Positions 48,454 through 57,701 of a DNA stretch of 64,000 bases are shown piece by piece. The notes below the pieces were generated by a model. It saw only the letters and a program-made list of their open reading frames with translations, was not told where the DNA came from and did not search any database. A program made the position numbers and the translations under genes. Positions within the stretch are counted from its first letter, which is position 1. Every line of letters begins with the position of its first letter. The stretch comes from Vibrio intestinalis. Its GTDB lineage: Bacteria; Pseudomonadota; Gammaproteobacteria; Enterobacterales; Vibrionaceae. The DNA lies in contig NZ_JANAVY020000009.1 in NCBI RefSeq assembly GCF_025195085.2, positions 1 through 64,000 on the forward strand. Direction: 5' to 3'.

Positions 48454-50700
48454 CTATTTGTTACCCGCTCGAATAAAGCCAGCAAGGCCTTTTTGTTCGA
48501 AGAAGTCTTGCATCATAGTATAAATATCTTTGCCATAAGGTTGCATCAGAGCTTTGTCAGCAAGTTGCTTTAATTCTTCGCTACTTGTGTGGCGCAGTAG
48601 ATATTTCACTTTCGCGACGTTGGAGGTATTCATACTTAAACTGCGATAGCCAAGCCCAACCACCAGCAATGCGCCAATAGGGTCACCAGCGAGCTCACCA
48701 CAGATACAGACAGGGAGATTAAGCTGCTGACACGATTGATGGATATGGTTCAACGCCATAATAACCGCAGGGTGCATGGATTCGTAAACATCAGAAACTC
48801 GCGCATTGTTTCGGTCAACGGCCAATAGGTATTGAGTTAAATCGTTGGTACCTACAGAAACAAAATCAACTTTACTCGCGATTAAAGGCAGTAAGTAAAG
48901 CATGGAAGGCACTTCGATCATCACCCCAACTTGCGGGCGAACAATTCGATCATCGACTTGTGACACTTCCTGATAAGCCTGTTCAATCAGCGCAATGGCG
49001 TCATCTAACTCTTGAGCACCAGAAACCATAGGCAGCAGAATGCTCAAGTTTTGTGTCTGCGAACTGGCTTTAAGCATCGCACGAATCTGCATCAAAAAGA
49101 TATCTGGATGATCGAGGGTAAAGCGAATCCCGCGCCAGCCCAAAAATGGGTTGTCCTCTTCGATAGGCAAGTAAGGCAAAGCCTTATCACCGCCGATATC
49201 GAGGGTACGCATGACCACTCTTTTATCTGGATAGGTGTTAAGTACCGTTTGATACTGCAAGGTTTGCTCGTCTTCAGATGGAAAGCGGTGTTGCAGTAAG
49301 AAGCTAATTTCCGTTCGGTACAGACCAACGCCGTCTACCCCTTGGTTGACTGCGATATTGGCATCGGCACTAAGGCCGGCATTGAGCAACACTTCAATTC
49401 GCTGCTGATCTGAGGTAAAAGCAGGCTCTTCGATACGTTGGTTAACCATGGTGGCCAACTCACGTTCTTCATCGGCTAACGCTCGGTACTCTTTAAGCAA
49501 TTGACGACTTGGCGAGACCAAAATTTTGCCGCTATAACCATCCACAACACCACGTTTGCCATTGATATTGGATAGATTAAGCGTCACGCCCATCACTGCA
49601 GGAATGCCTAATGCGCGAGATAAAATCGCCGCATGCGAGTTCGCCGCACCTTCTAGCGAGATCACCGCCAATAACTGATCTTTTGGAATGGAAGCCAGCA
49701 AGGTTGCCGTTAGCTCTCGAACCACCAAAATAACCGGCTTATCAAATTTAGGCTGCTCATTTTCGGTGTTGTGCAAGAAATGAAGCAGCCGCTGGCCTAG
49801 CTCGCGAATGTCTTGTGCACGTTCACGTAAATAGACATCTGACATGCGTGCAAAACGGTTGGAATAGGTTTCCACTACTTGCCTGATCGCCCAGTCAGCC
49901 CGATCCCCTTTTTGAATTTGCGCTTTAAGATCTTTGCGCAGCATTGGGTCGTTCAACAAGTGGGTGAATAGATCGAAAATCGCCAGTGCGTCTTTATTGA
50001 TTTCACTATCCAGCTTTTTCCGCATACGACGAAAATCGGCCAATGCCGCTTCAATCGCAAGCAACAACCACTCTTGCTCTTGATCTACGTTCAATGTGGA
50101 AGCTGGGTATATATCGGTAAGCTCTGGCTGGGTGTCGTCCCACCAAAATTGGCCGATAGCAACACCTGAGGAGGCAGGTATTCCTTTGATCGCCTGTTGT
50201 TTTTTCTCTAATCGCCATTGGCCTTGTGTTTGGGCGTGGGCAATGATCACCGCCACCTGAGCCGCTAGGGTCACCAAAAATGACTCTTCCATTTCATCAA
50301 ACAGACGAGGATCTTTTTGTTGAACAACCAGTACGCCTAATACTTGCTTACGGTGGATGATCGGAGTGCCGAGAAAGCTTTGATACACTTCCTCTCCGAG
50401 TTGAGAAAAATACTTAAAATTAGGGTGTTTGGAAGCTTCAGCTAAATTCAAAGGCTCAGCGGTACGTTTTACCAAACCGACCAAGCCTTGGCTGAAGTTA
50501 ATGTGGATCTTTTTGCCTTTAAATCGTAATCCTTGGGTTGCCATTAATTCAAGGCGCTGCATTTCTTCGTTTGCGAGATAAACGGTGCAACACTCTGTGT
50601 TCATGGCGAGACACGTCTGTTTAACCAAAATGTCTAATGCCTGATGGACATCATCGACCTTGGAAACCTGTTCAACTATTTCCCTTAGTTGAGAAAGCAT
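48454..50700 (-). CDS. ptsP: Phosphoenolpyruvate-protein phosphotransferase PtsP (EI-Ntr)
   Basis: Enzyme I of the nitrogen phosphotransferase system; it passes phosphate from PEP to NPr. The 748-residue protein has an N-terminal GAF domain (about 1-155), unique to EI-Ntr. An EI-like region follows, with the phospho-His in EGAANSHAAILSRALGIPAV (near residue 355) and a PEP-binding barrel (RTLDIGGDKALPYL, LLPMVSG, CGELAGDP). It lies 2 bp after rppH, so the two are translationally coupled, as in E. coli. Confidence 0.97.
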   Translation of the reverse strand: MLSQLREIVEQVSKVDDVHQALDILVKQTCLAMNTECCTVYLANEEMQRLELMATQGLRFKGKKIHINFSQGLVGLVKRTAEPLNLAEASKHPNFKYFSQLGEEVYQSFLGTPIIHRKQVLGVLVVQQKDPRLFDEMEESFLVTLAAQVAVIIAHAQTQGQWRLEKKQQAIKGIPASSGVAIGQFWWDDTQPELTDIYPASTLNVDQEQEWLLLAIEAALADFRRMRKKLDSEINKDALAIFDLFTHLLNDPMLRKDLKAQIQKGDRADWAIRQVVETYSNRFARMSDVYLRERAQDIRELGQRLLHFLHNTENEQPKFDKPVILVVRELTATLLASIPKDQLLAVISLEGAANSHAAILSRALGIPAVMGVTLNLSNINGKRGVVDGYSGKILVSPSRQLLKEYRALADEERELATMVNQRIEEPAFTSDQQRIEVLLNAGLSADANIAVNQGVDGVGLYRTEISFLLQHRFPSEDEQTLQYQTVLNTYPDKRVVMRTLDIGGDKALPYLPIEEDNPFLGWRGIRFTLDHPDIFLMQIRAMLKASSQTQNLSILLPMVSGAQELDDAIALIEQAYQEVSQVDDRIVRPQVGVMIEVPSMLYLLPLIASKVDFVSVGTNDLTQYLLAVDRNNARVSDVYESMHPAVIMALNHIHQSCQQLNLPVCICGELAGDPIGALLVVGLGYRSLSMNTSNVAKVKYLLRHTSSEELKQLADKALMQPYGKDIYTMMQDFFEQKGLAGFIRAGNK

Positions 50701-50702
50701 CT

Positions 50703-51221
50703 CTAACCTCTTCGTGGCTTACGCTTGCCTTTCGCTCGACGTTCTTTAAATGGCATTGCCATTGAGGCAAATTCTTTCATCGCGCGGCGATAAACGTCAC
50801 GCTTAAAAGAGACTACTTGACGCACTGGATACCAATAACTGACCCAACGCCAACCATCAAATTCAGGGGAACTACCACGCTGCATGTTGATTTTAGATTC
50901 ATCACAATCTAATCGCAGTAGAAACCATTTCTGTTTTTGGCCGATACAAACTGGTTTTGAATCCCAGCGCACTAAACGCTTTGGCAATTTGTATCTCAGC
51001 CAATGGCGACTTGTGGCGACAACTTTTACGTCTTTTTTAGTAAGACCGACCTCTTCGTATAATTCACGATACATGGCTTGTTCAGGTGTTTCACCTTCAT
51101 CGATTCCGCCTTGCGGAAACTGCCAAGAGTGTTGTCCGTATCTTTTTGCCCAGAAGACCTGACCATGGTTGTTACAGATTACAATTCCCACATTTAAGCG
51201 GTAACCATCGCCATCTATCAC
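50703..51221 (-). CDS. rppH: RNA pyrophosphohydrolase RppH
   Basis: Removes pyrophosphate from triphosphorylated 5' ends and so starts mRNA decay by RNase E. The 172-residue Nudix protein has the complete box [23 protein letters not shown] (start near residue 38; G-x5-E-x7-RE-x2-EE-x-G). The C-terminal tail is basic ([14 protein letters not shown]). It is the first gene of the rppH-ptsP-TSUP-lgt-thyA run and is divergent from mutH across a 620-bp gap with DnaA boxes. Confidence 0.97.
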   Translation of the reverse strand: MIDGDGYRLNVGIVICNNHGQVFWAKRYGQHSWQFPQGGIDEGETPEQAMYRELYEEVGLTKKDVKVVATSRHWLRYKLPKRLVRWDSKPVCIGQKQKWFLLRLDCDESKINMQRGSSPEFDGWRWVSYWYPVRQVVSFKRDVYRRAMKEFASMAMPFKERRAKGKRKPRRG

Positions 51222-51841
51222 TGGCCAACCTCAAATAAATTCTTAATTGCGGTAATTTTTCCACATATCCCCAACTGGAGCAAACTTACTAGTGTGACTA
51301 ACGCAGAAATTATCACCGAATATTGCTCATTTGGATAACTATTGACCACGCAGCCGTTTATTCACATTAGAATGAGACATCAGCCACATTTATTCACCTT
51401 TTCTGTGTATAACTATGTGAAAAAGCATTCCACAAGCGATCATTAATCGAACAGCGCCCCTAAAAACGTAATTAACCCAAGCCACACAAAAACAAAAAAA
51501 CCATAATATACAAACACCTAAACACAAAAGAGCAGACTTTAGCAATTACTTATATAAAGCTCATTAAACCAAAATACAGATCGGTCAAAGATCCACCAAG
51601 TTGCATTTATCCACACAGCCAAGTGATAGTTTTTATACAGTCACTCAACTTAGCCTAGAATACGCGCCTAAAACCCCTGTAAATACATACATTAGTCACA
51701 AATTTACCGGATTTTGATAATTCACCTGTGGATAACCATTTAATGATGATCTTTTAGGCATATCGTTCAAAAGATCCACGAGTCGATATTTTCCGTTAAT
51801 TCATTACAATAAAGCCATCTCAACCAACCCTATTGTTAGCA
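51222..51841. other. DARS2-like DnaA-box cluster between rppH and mutH
   Basis: A 620-bp AT-rich gap without a gene. Perfect DnaA boxes (TTATNCACA) are at 51358-51366 (+), 51404-51412 (-), 51607-51615 (+) and 51727-51735 (-). Single-mismatch boxes are at 51257-51265, 51330-51338 and 51390-51398. The boxes at 51358, 51390 and 51404 form a tight triple within 55 bp. Six or more GATC sites lie to the right of the triple. In E. coli the same rppH-mutH gap holds DARS2, which regenerates ATP-DnaA; function here is inferred from position and boxes. Confidence 0.7.
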
Positions 51842-52507
51842 ATGAAACCCGAACCTCAGTCTGAACAAGAACTGCTAGAACGCGCCAAAGAAATCGCAGG
51901 CATCACTTTCAAAGAACTCGCAGATGAAGCTGGGATGGAAACACCGCCGGATCTTCGCCGCGATAAAGGCTGGGTTGGACAATTGTTAGAATGGCATTTA
52001 GGGGCAACGGCAGGCAGTAAGCCACAGCAAGATTTCGAACAGCTTGGTATTGAGCTCAAGACCATACCTATCAGCTACACAGGCAAACCGCTTGAAACAA
52101 CATTTGTGTGTGTCGCGCCGCTAACAGGCGTTCATGGTTTAACTTGGCATACAAGCCATGTGCGCAATAAGCTATCGCGCGTTTTGTGGGTTCCTGTGGA
52201 AGGTGAAAGAGAAATTCCACTAGCAGAAAGACGCGTTGGCTCTCCTCTTATCTGGTCGCCTACAGCGCAGCAAGAGCAGCAGTTACAAACCGACTGGGAA
52301 GAACTGATGGAATTGATCGTACTCGGACAAGTTGAGCAAATTACAGCGCGTCATGGTGAAGTACTGCAACTTCGCCCTAAAGCGGCCAACAGCCGAGTGC
52401 TGACCGATGCGTATGGTGCGAGCGGCAAAATGATCAAAACCCTGCCCCGAGGTTTTTACCTTAGAACACAATTTACCGCTGAGATTTTACAACAGAACTT
52501 TGCTTAA
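51842..52507 (+). CDS. mutH: DNA mismatch repair endonuclease MutH
   Basis: Nicks the unmethylated strand at hemimethylated GATC after MutS/MutL recognition. The 221-residue protein has the catalytic triad in the form D-x6-E-x-K within [13 protein letters not shown] (near residues 64-76). [16 protein letters not shown]-type and RPKAANSR segments match E. coli MutH. I start at the ATG at 51842; a TTG at 51833 is possible, and neither has a clear ribosome site. Presence of mutH implies Dam-directed repair. Confidence 0.96.
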   Translation: MKPEPQSEQELLERAKEIAGITFKELADEAGMETPPDLRRDKGWVGQLLEWHLGATAGSKPQQDFEQLGIELKTIPISYTGKPLETTFVCVAPLTGVHGLTWHTSHVRNKLSRVLWVPVEGEREIPLAERRVGSPLIWSPTAQQEQQLQTDWEELMELIVLGQVEQITARHGEVLQLRPKAANSRVLTDAYGASGKMIKTLPRGFYLRTQFTAEILQQNFA

Positions 52508-52511
52508 TCTC

Positions 52512-52823
52512 TCAATGGGTAACTAACGACATCTCAATATCATGGTAGGCAGGCCCATCGCTTGCCCCGCATTCATCATAGGCGTTATGCAGCCTTAAAT
52601 ATGCTTTTTCTACGCCTAGCTTTAACAGTTCTTCTTTCACCTTATCTAGCGACTCAAAGTGGATAGGTTGATCATCAAGTAAGATCGGCTCCAACTTGTG
52701 TTTGAACTCCACGGCTAATAAATAGTGCGAAAGATCCGAACAACTGATCACAAACACTTTCGGCGGCTGATAGCTCGCTTTATGGTGTCCATGAATCCAT
52801 TTATCTAATTGCTTCTTATGCAT
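52512..52823 (-). CDS. Small conserved protein of unknown function (possibly DUF6482)
   Basis: The 103-residue soluble protein has no signal peptide. It contains PKVFVISCSDLSHYLLAVEF and EKAYLRLHNAYDECGASDGPAYHDIEMSL, a mixed alpha/beta layout of a family common in vibrios and pseudomonads. The name DUF6482 is from memory and uncertain. Its stop lies 4 bp from the mutH stop (convergent), with no terminator between them. Confidence 0.75.
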   Translation of the reverse strand: MHKKQLDKWIHGHHKASYQPPKVFVISCSDLSHYLLAVEFKHKLEPILLDDQPIHFESLDKVKEELLKLGVEKAYLRLHNAYDECGASDGPAYHDIEMSLVTH

Positions 52824-52957
52824 GACTCCCCCAGCAATCGCGTTTGCTGTTGAGCTTAAGTATAGGTGTGTTTAACCAAACTTTACTGGTGCTGCACTTT
52901 TCTTGATCTGATTTGATCCGTATATTGGTTGAATATGCAATTTAACAAGGAATCGTT

Positions 52958-53992
52958 ATGCTTTATCGCAAGTTGCCACACTCAAGCTTAGAGGTCAGCA
53001 AAATCGCCTTAGGCACTATGACGTTTGGTGAGCAAAATTCTCAAGCAGAAGCATTTAGCCAGCTTGATTACGCTTTAGAACGGGGGGTTAATTTTATTGA
53101 TACCGCTGAAATGTATCCTGTTCCCCCCAAGCCTGATACCCAAGGTTCAACCGAATCTATCATTGGCAATTGGCTTGAAAAATCAGGCAAACGAGAAAAA
53201 GTAGTACTCGCTACCAAAGTCGCTGGGCCTCGCAACGTTCCTTATATTCGCGAGAACATGAGCCTAGACCGCCGCAATGTTCATCTCGCCATTGATGACA
53301 GTTTAAAGCGTCTCAAAACCGATTATATCGATCTCTACCAAGTTCATTGGCCTCAGCGCCAAACCAATACCTTTGGCCAACTCAATTACCCATACAGTGA
53401 TGAACAATATGAAGTCACGCTGATCGAAACGCTTGAAGCGTTAGCTGAGTTAATTAAGGCGGGAAAAATTCGCTACATTGGCGTGTCAAATGAAACACCA
53501 TGGGGCGTGATGTCACTGCTCAAACTAGCAGAAAAGCATGAGCTGCCACGAATTGTCTCAATTCAAAACCCTTACAACTTGCTCAATCGCAGCTTTGAAG
53601 TGGGGTTATCTGAAATCAGCCATTATGAGGGGGTTGAGCTGCTCGCTTACTCTCCTCTTGCATTTGGCTGTTTATCTGGCAAGTACCTCGATGGGCAACG
53701 ACCAGAAGGCGCGCGTTGTACTCTGTTTGAACGCTTTGTTCGCTACTTTACCCCGCAAGGGGAAGCAGCGACTCAAGCCTATGTAGACTTAGCGCATAAG
53801 CACAACTTAGACCCTGCGCAGATGGCTTTGGCGTTTGTAAATCAGCGTCCATTTGTTGCCTCAAACATTATTGGGGCAACCACCATGGAACAGCTTAAAG
53901 CCAATATCGATAGTATTTCGGTTAATTTAAGTGATGATTTGTTATCTGAGATACAAGCAATCGGAACCACTTACTCCAATCCTTGCCCTTAA
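52958..53992 (+). CDS. tas: Aldo-keto reductase Tas
   Basis: NADP(H)-dependent oxidoreductase. The 344-residue TIM barrel has the AKR features GVNFIDTAEMYPVPP (D and Y of the catalytic tetrad, near residues 47-56), LATKVAG (the Lys), LYQVHWP (His near 128), NPYNLLNR and the cofactor loop with SNIIGATTMEQL (near 307). Length and sequence match E. coli Tas (346). E. coli also has tas near mutH. The natural substrate is unknown. The ATG follows AAGGAA. Confidence 0.93.
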   Translation: MLYRKLPHSSLEVSKIALGTMTFGEQNSQAEAFSQLDYALERGVNFIDTAEMYPVPPKPDTQGSTESIIGNWLEKSGKREKVVLATKVAGPRNVPYIRENMSLDRRNVHLAIDDSLKRLKTDYIDLYQVHWPQRQTNTFGQLNYPYSDEQYEVTLIETLEALAELIKAGKIRYIGVSNETPWGVMSLLKLAEKHELPRIVSIQNPYNLLNRSFEVGLSEISHYEGVELLAYSPLAFGCLSGKYLDGQRPEGARCTLFERFVRYFTPQGEAATQAYVDLAHKHNLDPAQMALAFVNQRPFVASNIIGATTMEQLKANIDSISVNLSDDLLSEIQAIGTTYSNPCP

Positions 53993-54026
53993 AAAGTCGG
54001 GGGAGCAGGCGATGCTCCCCCTTTAA
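53993..54026 (+). terminator. Bidirectional terminator, tas / DUF1127 gene
   Basis: GGGGGAGCA-GGCGA-TGCTCCCCC with A-rich and T-rich flanks on the two sides, between converging genes. Confidence 0.85.
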
Positions 54027-54027
54027 G

Positions 54028-54279
54028 CTACGTTGGTATTCGCAAAGTTAGTACGCGGCGAAGATGACGTAAACGGCGTTCAACTTTGACTTCAGGACTA
54101 ATGGTCTTGTTCAAAGGACGACCTTCAGTATCCAGGCCAATATCACGCAGCAAGTGCTCGTTACCCCAAGGAATATCGAAAGAACTGCGGCGGACTTTGC
54201 GTTGCCATGCTTTCTCTTCACGGCGGACATCGGCTTTAACAAGTACGGTAGCAAGTTTTAGGTAAATTGAATGACTCAT
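54028..54279 (-). CDS. DUF1127-like small basic protein
   Basis: The 83-residue protein starts at the ATG at 54279 (MSHSIYLKLA), because GGAG lies 8 bases upstream; the open frame continues further without a site. It contains LLRDIGLD, the core of the DUF1127 motif (usually L-x-D-I-G-L-x-R), and many Arg residues. Small DUF1127 proteins in alpha-proteobacteria affect phosphate and RNA metabolism; the role in vibrios is unknown. A 40-residue ORF with a perfect ribosome site lies just upstream on the same strand. Confidence 0.75.
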   Translation of the reverse strand: MSHSIYLKLATVLVKADVRREEKAWQRKVRRSSFDIPWGNEHLLRDIGLDTEGRPLNKTISPEVKVERRLRHLRRVLTLRIPT

Positions 54280-54388
54280 GGTTTTTCTCCAGTTAGTGAG
54301 TTTACTGGGAAAAAGGCAGTCAAATGAGGGGATTGTCTTCACTTAATCGGCTGCCTTTCTCCGCAGCCAATTAAAATTGGATAACGGA

Positions 54389-54511
54389 TCAGTAGGTTGC
54401 TTGGGTATCTTTGCGATCGGCGTTAACGGTTGAGCCACAAAAAGCAGCACCTAGTAAGGCCATAGGATCGACAGACGCACTAACGTGTTTGATAACGATG
54501 AATTGTTTCAT
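54389..54511 (-). CDS. Unannotated 40-residue small protein
   Basis: ATG at 54511 with a perfect AGGAGG ribosome site (54518-54523, spacing 6), reading MKQFIVIKHVSASVDPMALL then GAAFCGSTVNADRKDTQATY and stop. The ribosome site is among the best in the window, which argues for real translation. There is a mildly hydrophobic centre with one Cys and no signal peptide or known family. It lies 109 bp upstream of the DUF1127 gene on the same strand, so it may be its leader peptide or operon partner. Confidence 0.6.
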   Translation of the reverse strand: MKQFIVIKHVSASVDPMALLGAAFCGSTVNADRKDTQATY

Positions 54512-54727
54512 TGTGCGCCTCCTAGCAATCTAATAATCCAATAAAATTTGATGGGTTATGAGCTTGAGCTCATGGTTAAATTTTATGCAACAGTGAATAA
54601 TATTCAACCACTTATTCACATAAAAACTAAAAACATTTTTTTTACCTAAAAGTAACCAAACATAACCAATATTTATAAAATATTCCTCTTGGAAATAAGC
54701 ATGTTGCAATACATTTATTTTGGTAAT

Positions 54728-54757
54728 AAAAAAGCCAGTCGAAGTTAACTGGCTTTA
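54728..54757 (-). terminator. Terminator of the lipoprotein gene at 54785
   Basis: AAAGCCAGT ... ACTGGCTTT, a 9-bp stem followed on the minus strand by TTTTTTATT, 30 bases after the stop codon. Confidence 0.8.
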
Positions 54758-54784
54758 AATTCAATTAATTAAGTGTTTTGTTGA

Positions 54785-55231
54785 TTAATACACTTGGTCA
54801 ATCGCGACACTTTTCTCTACCAACCACTCTTCGTGCTCGCCATTATTCAGCATGACCGCCACATCTACCGGCTGATCTGGGTCAACAGAGAATTGCCAAA
54901 CAAAAGCAATTTCCCAATGATTTTCACTGTGGGTTCTTAGTTCAAGCAGATCGCCATCAATCAACCACTCTTCATCGCCCTGACGAATCGCAATACTCTG
55001 CACCATCAACTCAGCTGGCAGAGCGGCATTAGATTCAAGGTACAAGGCTCCATGTAAAGTCTGATCTTGTACTTCACCTATGGTGGGCATTTTGTTTAGC
55101 CACAAGTTGCTTTTTAGCTCCACGCTATTTTGCGCAACCATGATTTGATTGTCTTGCTCCCAACCCACTTGTGGCGAAGAGCAACCAGCTAACAAGGCTA
55201 TACCGAGAGAGATTGCTGCAAATTTTTTCAT
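54785..55231 (-). CDS. Hypothetical lipoprotein
   Basis: The 148-residue protein has a lipoprotein signal peptide (MKKFAAISLGIALLAGC, Cys at residue 17). The mature part looks beta-rich and has no Cys. I do not recognise the family. It follows arcB by 40 bp on the same strand and has its own terminator, so it may be read as the last gene of a diguanylate cyclase-arcB-lipoprotein unit. Confidence 0.75.
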   Translation of the reverse strand: MKKFAAISLGIALLAGCSSPQVGWEQDNQIMVAQNSVELKSNLWLNKMPTIGEVQDQTLHGALYLESNAALPAELMVQSIAIRQGDEEWLIDGDLLELRTHSENHWEIAFVWQFSVDPDQPVDVAVMLNNGEHEEWLVEKSVAIDQVY

Positions 55232-55271
55232 GACGTCACCTATGTAATGCTTGGTTGTTATACGGGTAATA

Positions 55272-57620
55272 TTAGGATGATTTAACGGTTCCTAACCAAT
55301 CTTTAAGTACCTTAATATCATGCAGATACTCATTTTTAATCTCTTCGACCCAGTCATCGATGTTCTCCCACCACGCAGGTAGGTTTGGCGACTGAGCCTT
55401 TTGCGCTACGCTCTGAATATGTTTTAGACCAATAGAGCCCGCTGCGCCCTTGATTTTATGGGCTTCAGAGACAATGCCCTCTTGATCTTTCGCGGTCATA
55501 TTTGAATCTAATAGATCGATATAATCCGGCATCATATCTTCAAACATTTCAACGCTGTCATAAACCGGTTTCGTGCCGACGATGCCAACATAAGATTCAA
55601 GCATCTCCAAATCCAATAGACGTTGAAACACTTCTGTATTGTCACTCTCTTGGGCATTGGATACTACCTTAGGCTGCGGCTTAGTTTCACCATCAGAGAC
55701 CAAACTCAACACTTCTTGCACAGCAGTAAGAGATAGAGGCTTACTTATTGCCTCATCCATCCCTTTCTCATAATACTCTTGCTTATTCTTGAGCACATTC
55801 GCGGTCAGTGCCACCAACGGCGGTAACTGCGAGTAATGCTCACGGAAATAAGCCGCCACATCAAAGCCTGTCATATCCGGCAGCTGAATGTCTAAAAAGG
55901 CCAAGTCAAATTGCTCAGGGTCAAATAGCTCAATCGCTTCTTGCCCCGTCATTGCAACCGTTACTTGATGGCCTAAGCTTTCCAATAACGAACGTGCCAC
56001 AGTGACATTAAGCTCGATATCTTCCACCATAAAGATGCGCAGTGACTGCTCCATACATGCTTCGATCACTTTGGGCTGCTCGATTTCGCCAATCGGCACG
56101 CGAATAGTGACGGTAAAGGTGCTACCAAAGCCCTCTTCACTGCTCACTTGAATATCACCATCCATCATATTGATGAGCTGTTTTGATACCGCAAGGCCAA
56201 TACCCGTGCCCACGGCGTGTAAATTATCTTTACCTGACTTCACCTGATAATACATGGCAAAGATCTTTTCCAATTCCGATTCAGGAATACCGACACCGGT
56301 ATCTTCTACTTCCATGGTGATGTGAGCAAAGCCATCATCCAGTTCTGAGCTAACTGACAACACCACACCACCTTCTTTGGTGAACTTCATGGCATTGCTG
56401 ATCAAGTTCCACAAAACCTGTCTCAAACGGGTTGCATCTACTTCAATGGCGAGTGGCAGCGAGGTTAAGCGCTCTAAATCAAATCGCAATCCTTTTTGCT
56501 CGGCCATCAAGGCAGAGAGGCTTTCAATTTCGACCACAAATTCATCAAAATTCAGCGGCGCAGGATAAAGCTCTAACTTACGACGATCGAACTTATCCAT
56601 ATCAATGATATCGTTGAAAATATTACCTAATGTCACCGCACTGACATTAATCGTTTGCATATGTTTGCGCTGCTCATCAGTCATGTGGGTATCGAGCAAC
56701 ATACGGCTTAAACCAACAATGCCGTTGAGCGGAGTTCGCAGCTCATGACTAATGGTCGAGATGAAGGTGGTTTTATCGCGGCTTGCTTTTTCGAGTGACT
56801 CTTCATGACGCTTACGCTCAGTAATATCACGGCCAAAGCCAACCAAGCCCAAGTGACGGCCATCTTTGCTGTAAAAAGGCACTTTGCGTAGTTCAAAGTA
56901 ACTCTTGCGGCCATCGGGATACTCTAACCATTGCTCGTAAGTAATGGCTTGATTGTCTGAGAACACCGTATCATCGGTTTCAACAATCTGCTGCGCCACT
57001 TCTTTGCTATACACTTCCCATGGGGTTAAACCGACTAATTGCGCTTCTTTTCGGCCGGTCAGTTCTTCCATCGCTCGGTTACAGCCAGAGAACACACCTT
57101 CGGCATTGCGGTAGTAAATCAAATCGGGTGAGGCATCAATGAATGAGCGTAACAACGCAGTACGTTCAGCTAATTCCATCTGCGTACGTTCGCGCTGATA
57201 AACCTCATTCTCGAGATCTTTCATCGCCTCTTCGCGCGCTTCTTCTGCTTTAATTCGCTCTTCAATTTCTTGATTTAGCTTGGCGATATTCTGTTGCAGT
57301 TGATTGTTCAGCTCTTGGTCACGCGAGCGCATGTCTTTCAGTTTAGAAACCAATTTGGAAAGGCGCTGACGAGACTCTTCTAATTGATCAACCACCACAG
57401 ATAAGAAATAAACGGCCCAAGGGGTGATGATCAAACCAAAGAAAACCGAACGAACAATATCTATGTTATCGACATGACCACTGAGAACGAGCGTGATACC
57501 GACTTGAACGACAACCGCTAAAGCCACTAGCGCAAGGGCAAGAAGAATAGAAAAACGTAAAATGCCCAACTTGACGAGCAAATCCACATAATACTGAGCG
57601 AGGTTTTTGATTGTTTTCAT
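55272..57620 (-). CDS. arcB: Aerobic respiration control sensor ArcB
   Basis: The 782-residue hybrid histidine kinase phosphorylates ArcA according to quinone redox state. Two membrane helices (about 22-44 and 55-76) are followed by a coiled-coil linker, a PAS domain (FIDASPDLIYYRNAEGVFSG), the kinase core with His in ISHELRTPLNG (near residue 293), ATPase motifs, a receiver (Asp in LAFLDIQLPD near 577) and an HPt domain (His in EAHKIKGAAGSIG near 718). The order matches E. coli ArcB. It is encoded after a diguanylate cyclase, with yhcC and gltB further upstream. Confidence 0.97.
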   Translation of the reverse strand: MKTIKNLAQYYVDLLVKLGILRFSILLALALVALAVVVQVGITLVLSGHVDNIDIVRSVFFGLIITPWAVYFLSVVVDQLEESRQRLSKLVSKLKDMRSRDQELNNQLQQNIAKLNQEIEERIKAEEAREEAMKDLENEVYQRERTQMELAERTALLRSFIDASPDLIYYRNAEGVFSGCNRAMEELTGRKEAQLVGLTPWEVYSKEVAQQIVETDDTVFSDNQAITYEQWLEYPDGRKSYFELRKVPFYSKDGRHLGLVGFGRDITERKRHEESLEKASRDKTTFISTISHELRTPLNGIVGLSRMLLDTHMTDEQRKHMQTINVSAVTLGNIFNDIIDMDKFDRRKLELYPAPLNFDEFVVEIESLSALMAEQKGLRFDLERLTSLPLAIEVDATRLRQVLWNLISNAMKFTKEGGVVLSVSSELDDGFAHITMEVEDTGVGIPESELEKIFAMYYQVKSGKDNLHAVGTGIGLAVSKQLINMMDGDIQVSSEEGFGSTFTVTIRVPIGEIEQPKVIEACMEQSLRIFMVEDIELNVTVARSLLESLGHQVTVAMTGQEAIELFDPEQFDLAFLDIQLPDMTGFDVAAYFREHYSQLPPLVALTANVLKNKQEYYEKGMDEAISKPLSLTAVQEVLSLVSDGETKPQPKVVSNAQESDNTEVFQRLLDLEMLESYVGIVGTKPVYDSVEMFEDMMPDYIDLLDSNMTAKDQEGIVSEAHKIKGAAGSIGLKHIQSVAQKAQSPNLPAWWENIDDWVEEIKNEYLHDIKVLKDWLGTVKSS

Positions 57621-57701
57621 TAAGCGCTCCGAGCGAAAAGGTTAATTAAATCTTAACCTTTTTCACCATATTCGGCTAAGGATTCCCTTAGTTCACAAGG
57701 C

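Noticed and set aside
51222..51841. Possible chromosomal replication origin
   Set aside because: DnaA boxes are present, but the neighbours are rppH and mutH rather than mnmG/mioC or rctB, and no clear AT-rich 13-mer array was seen. A DARS2-like site explains the position better.
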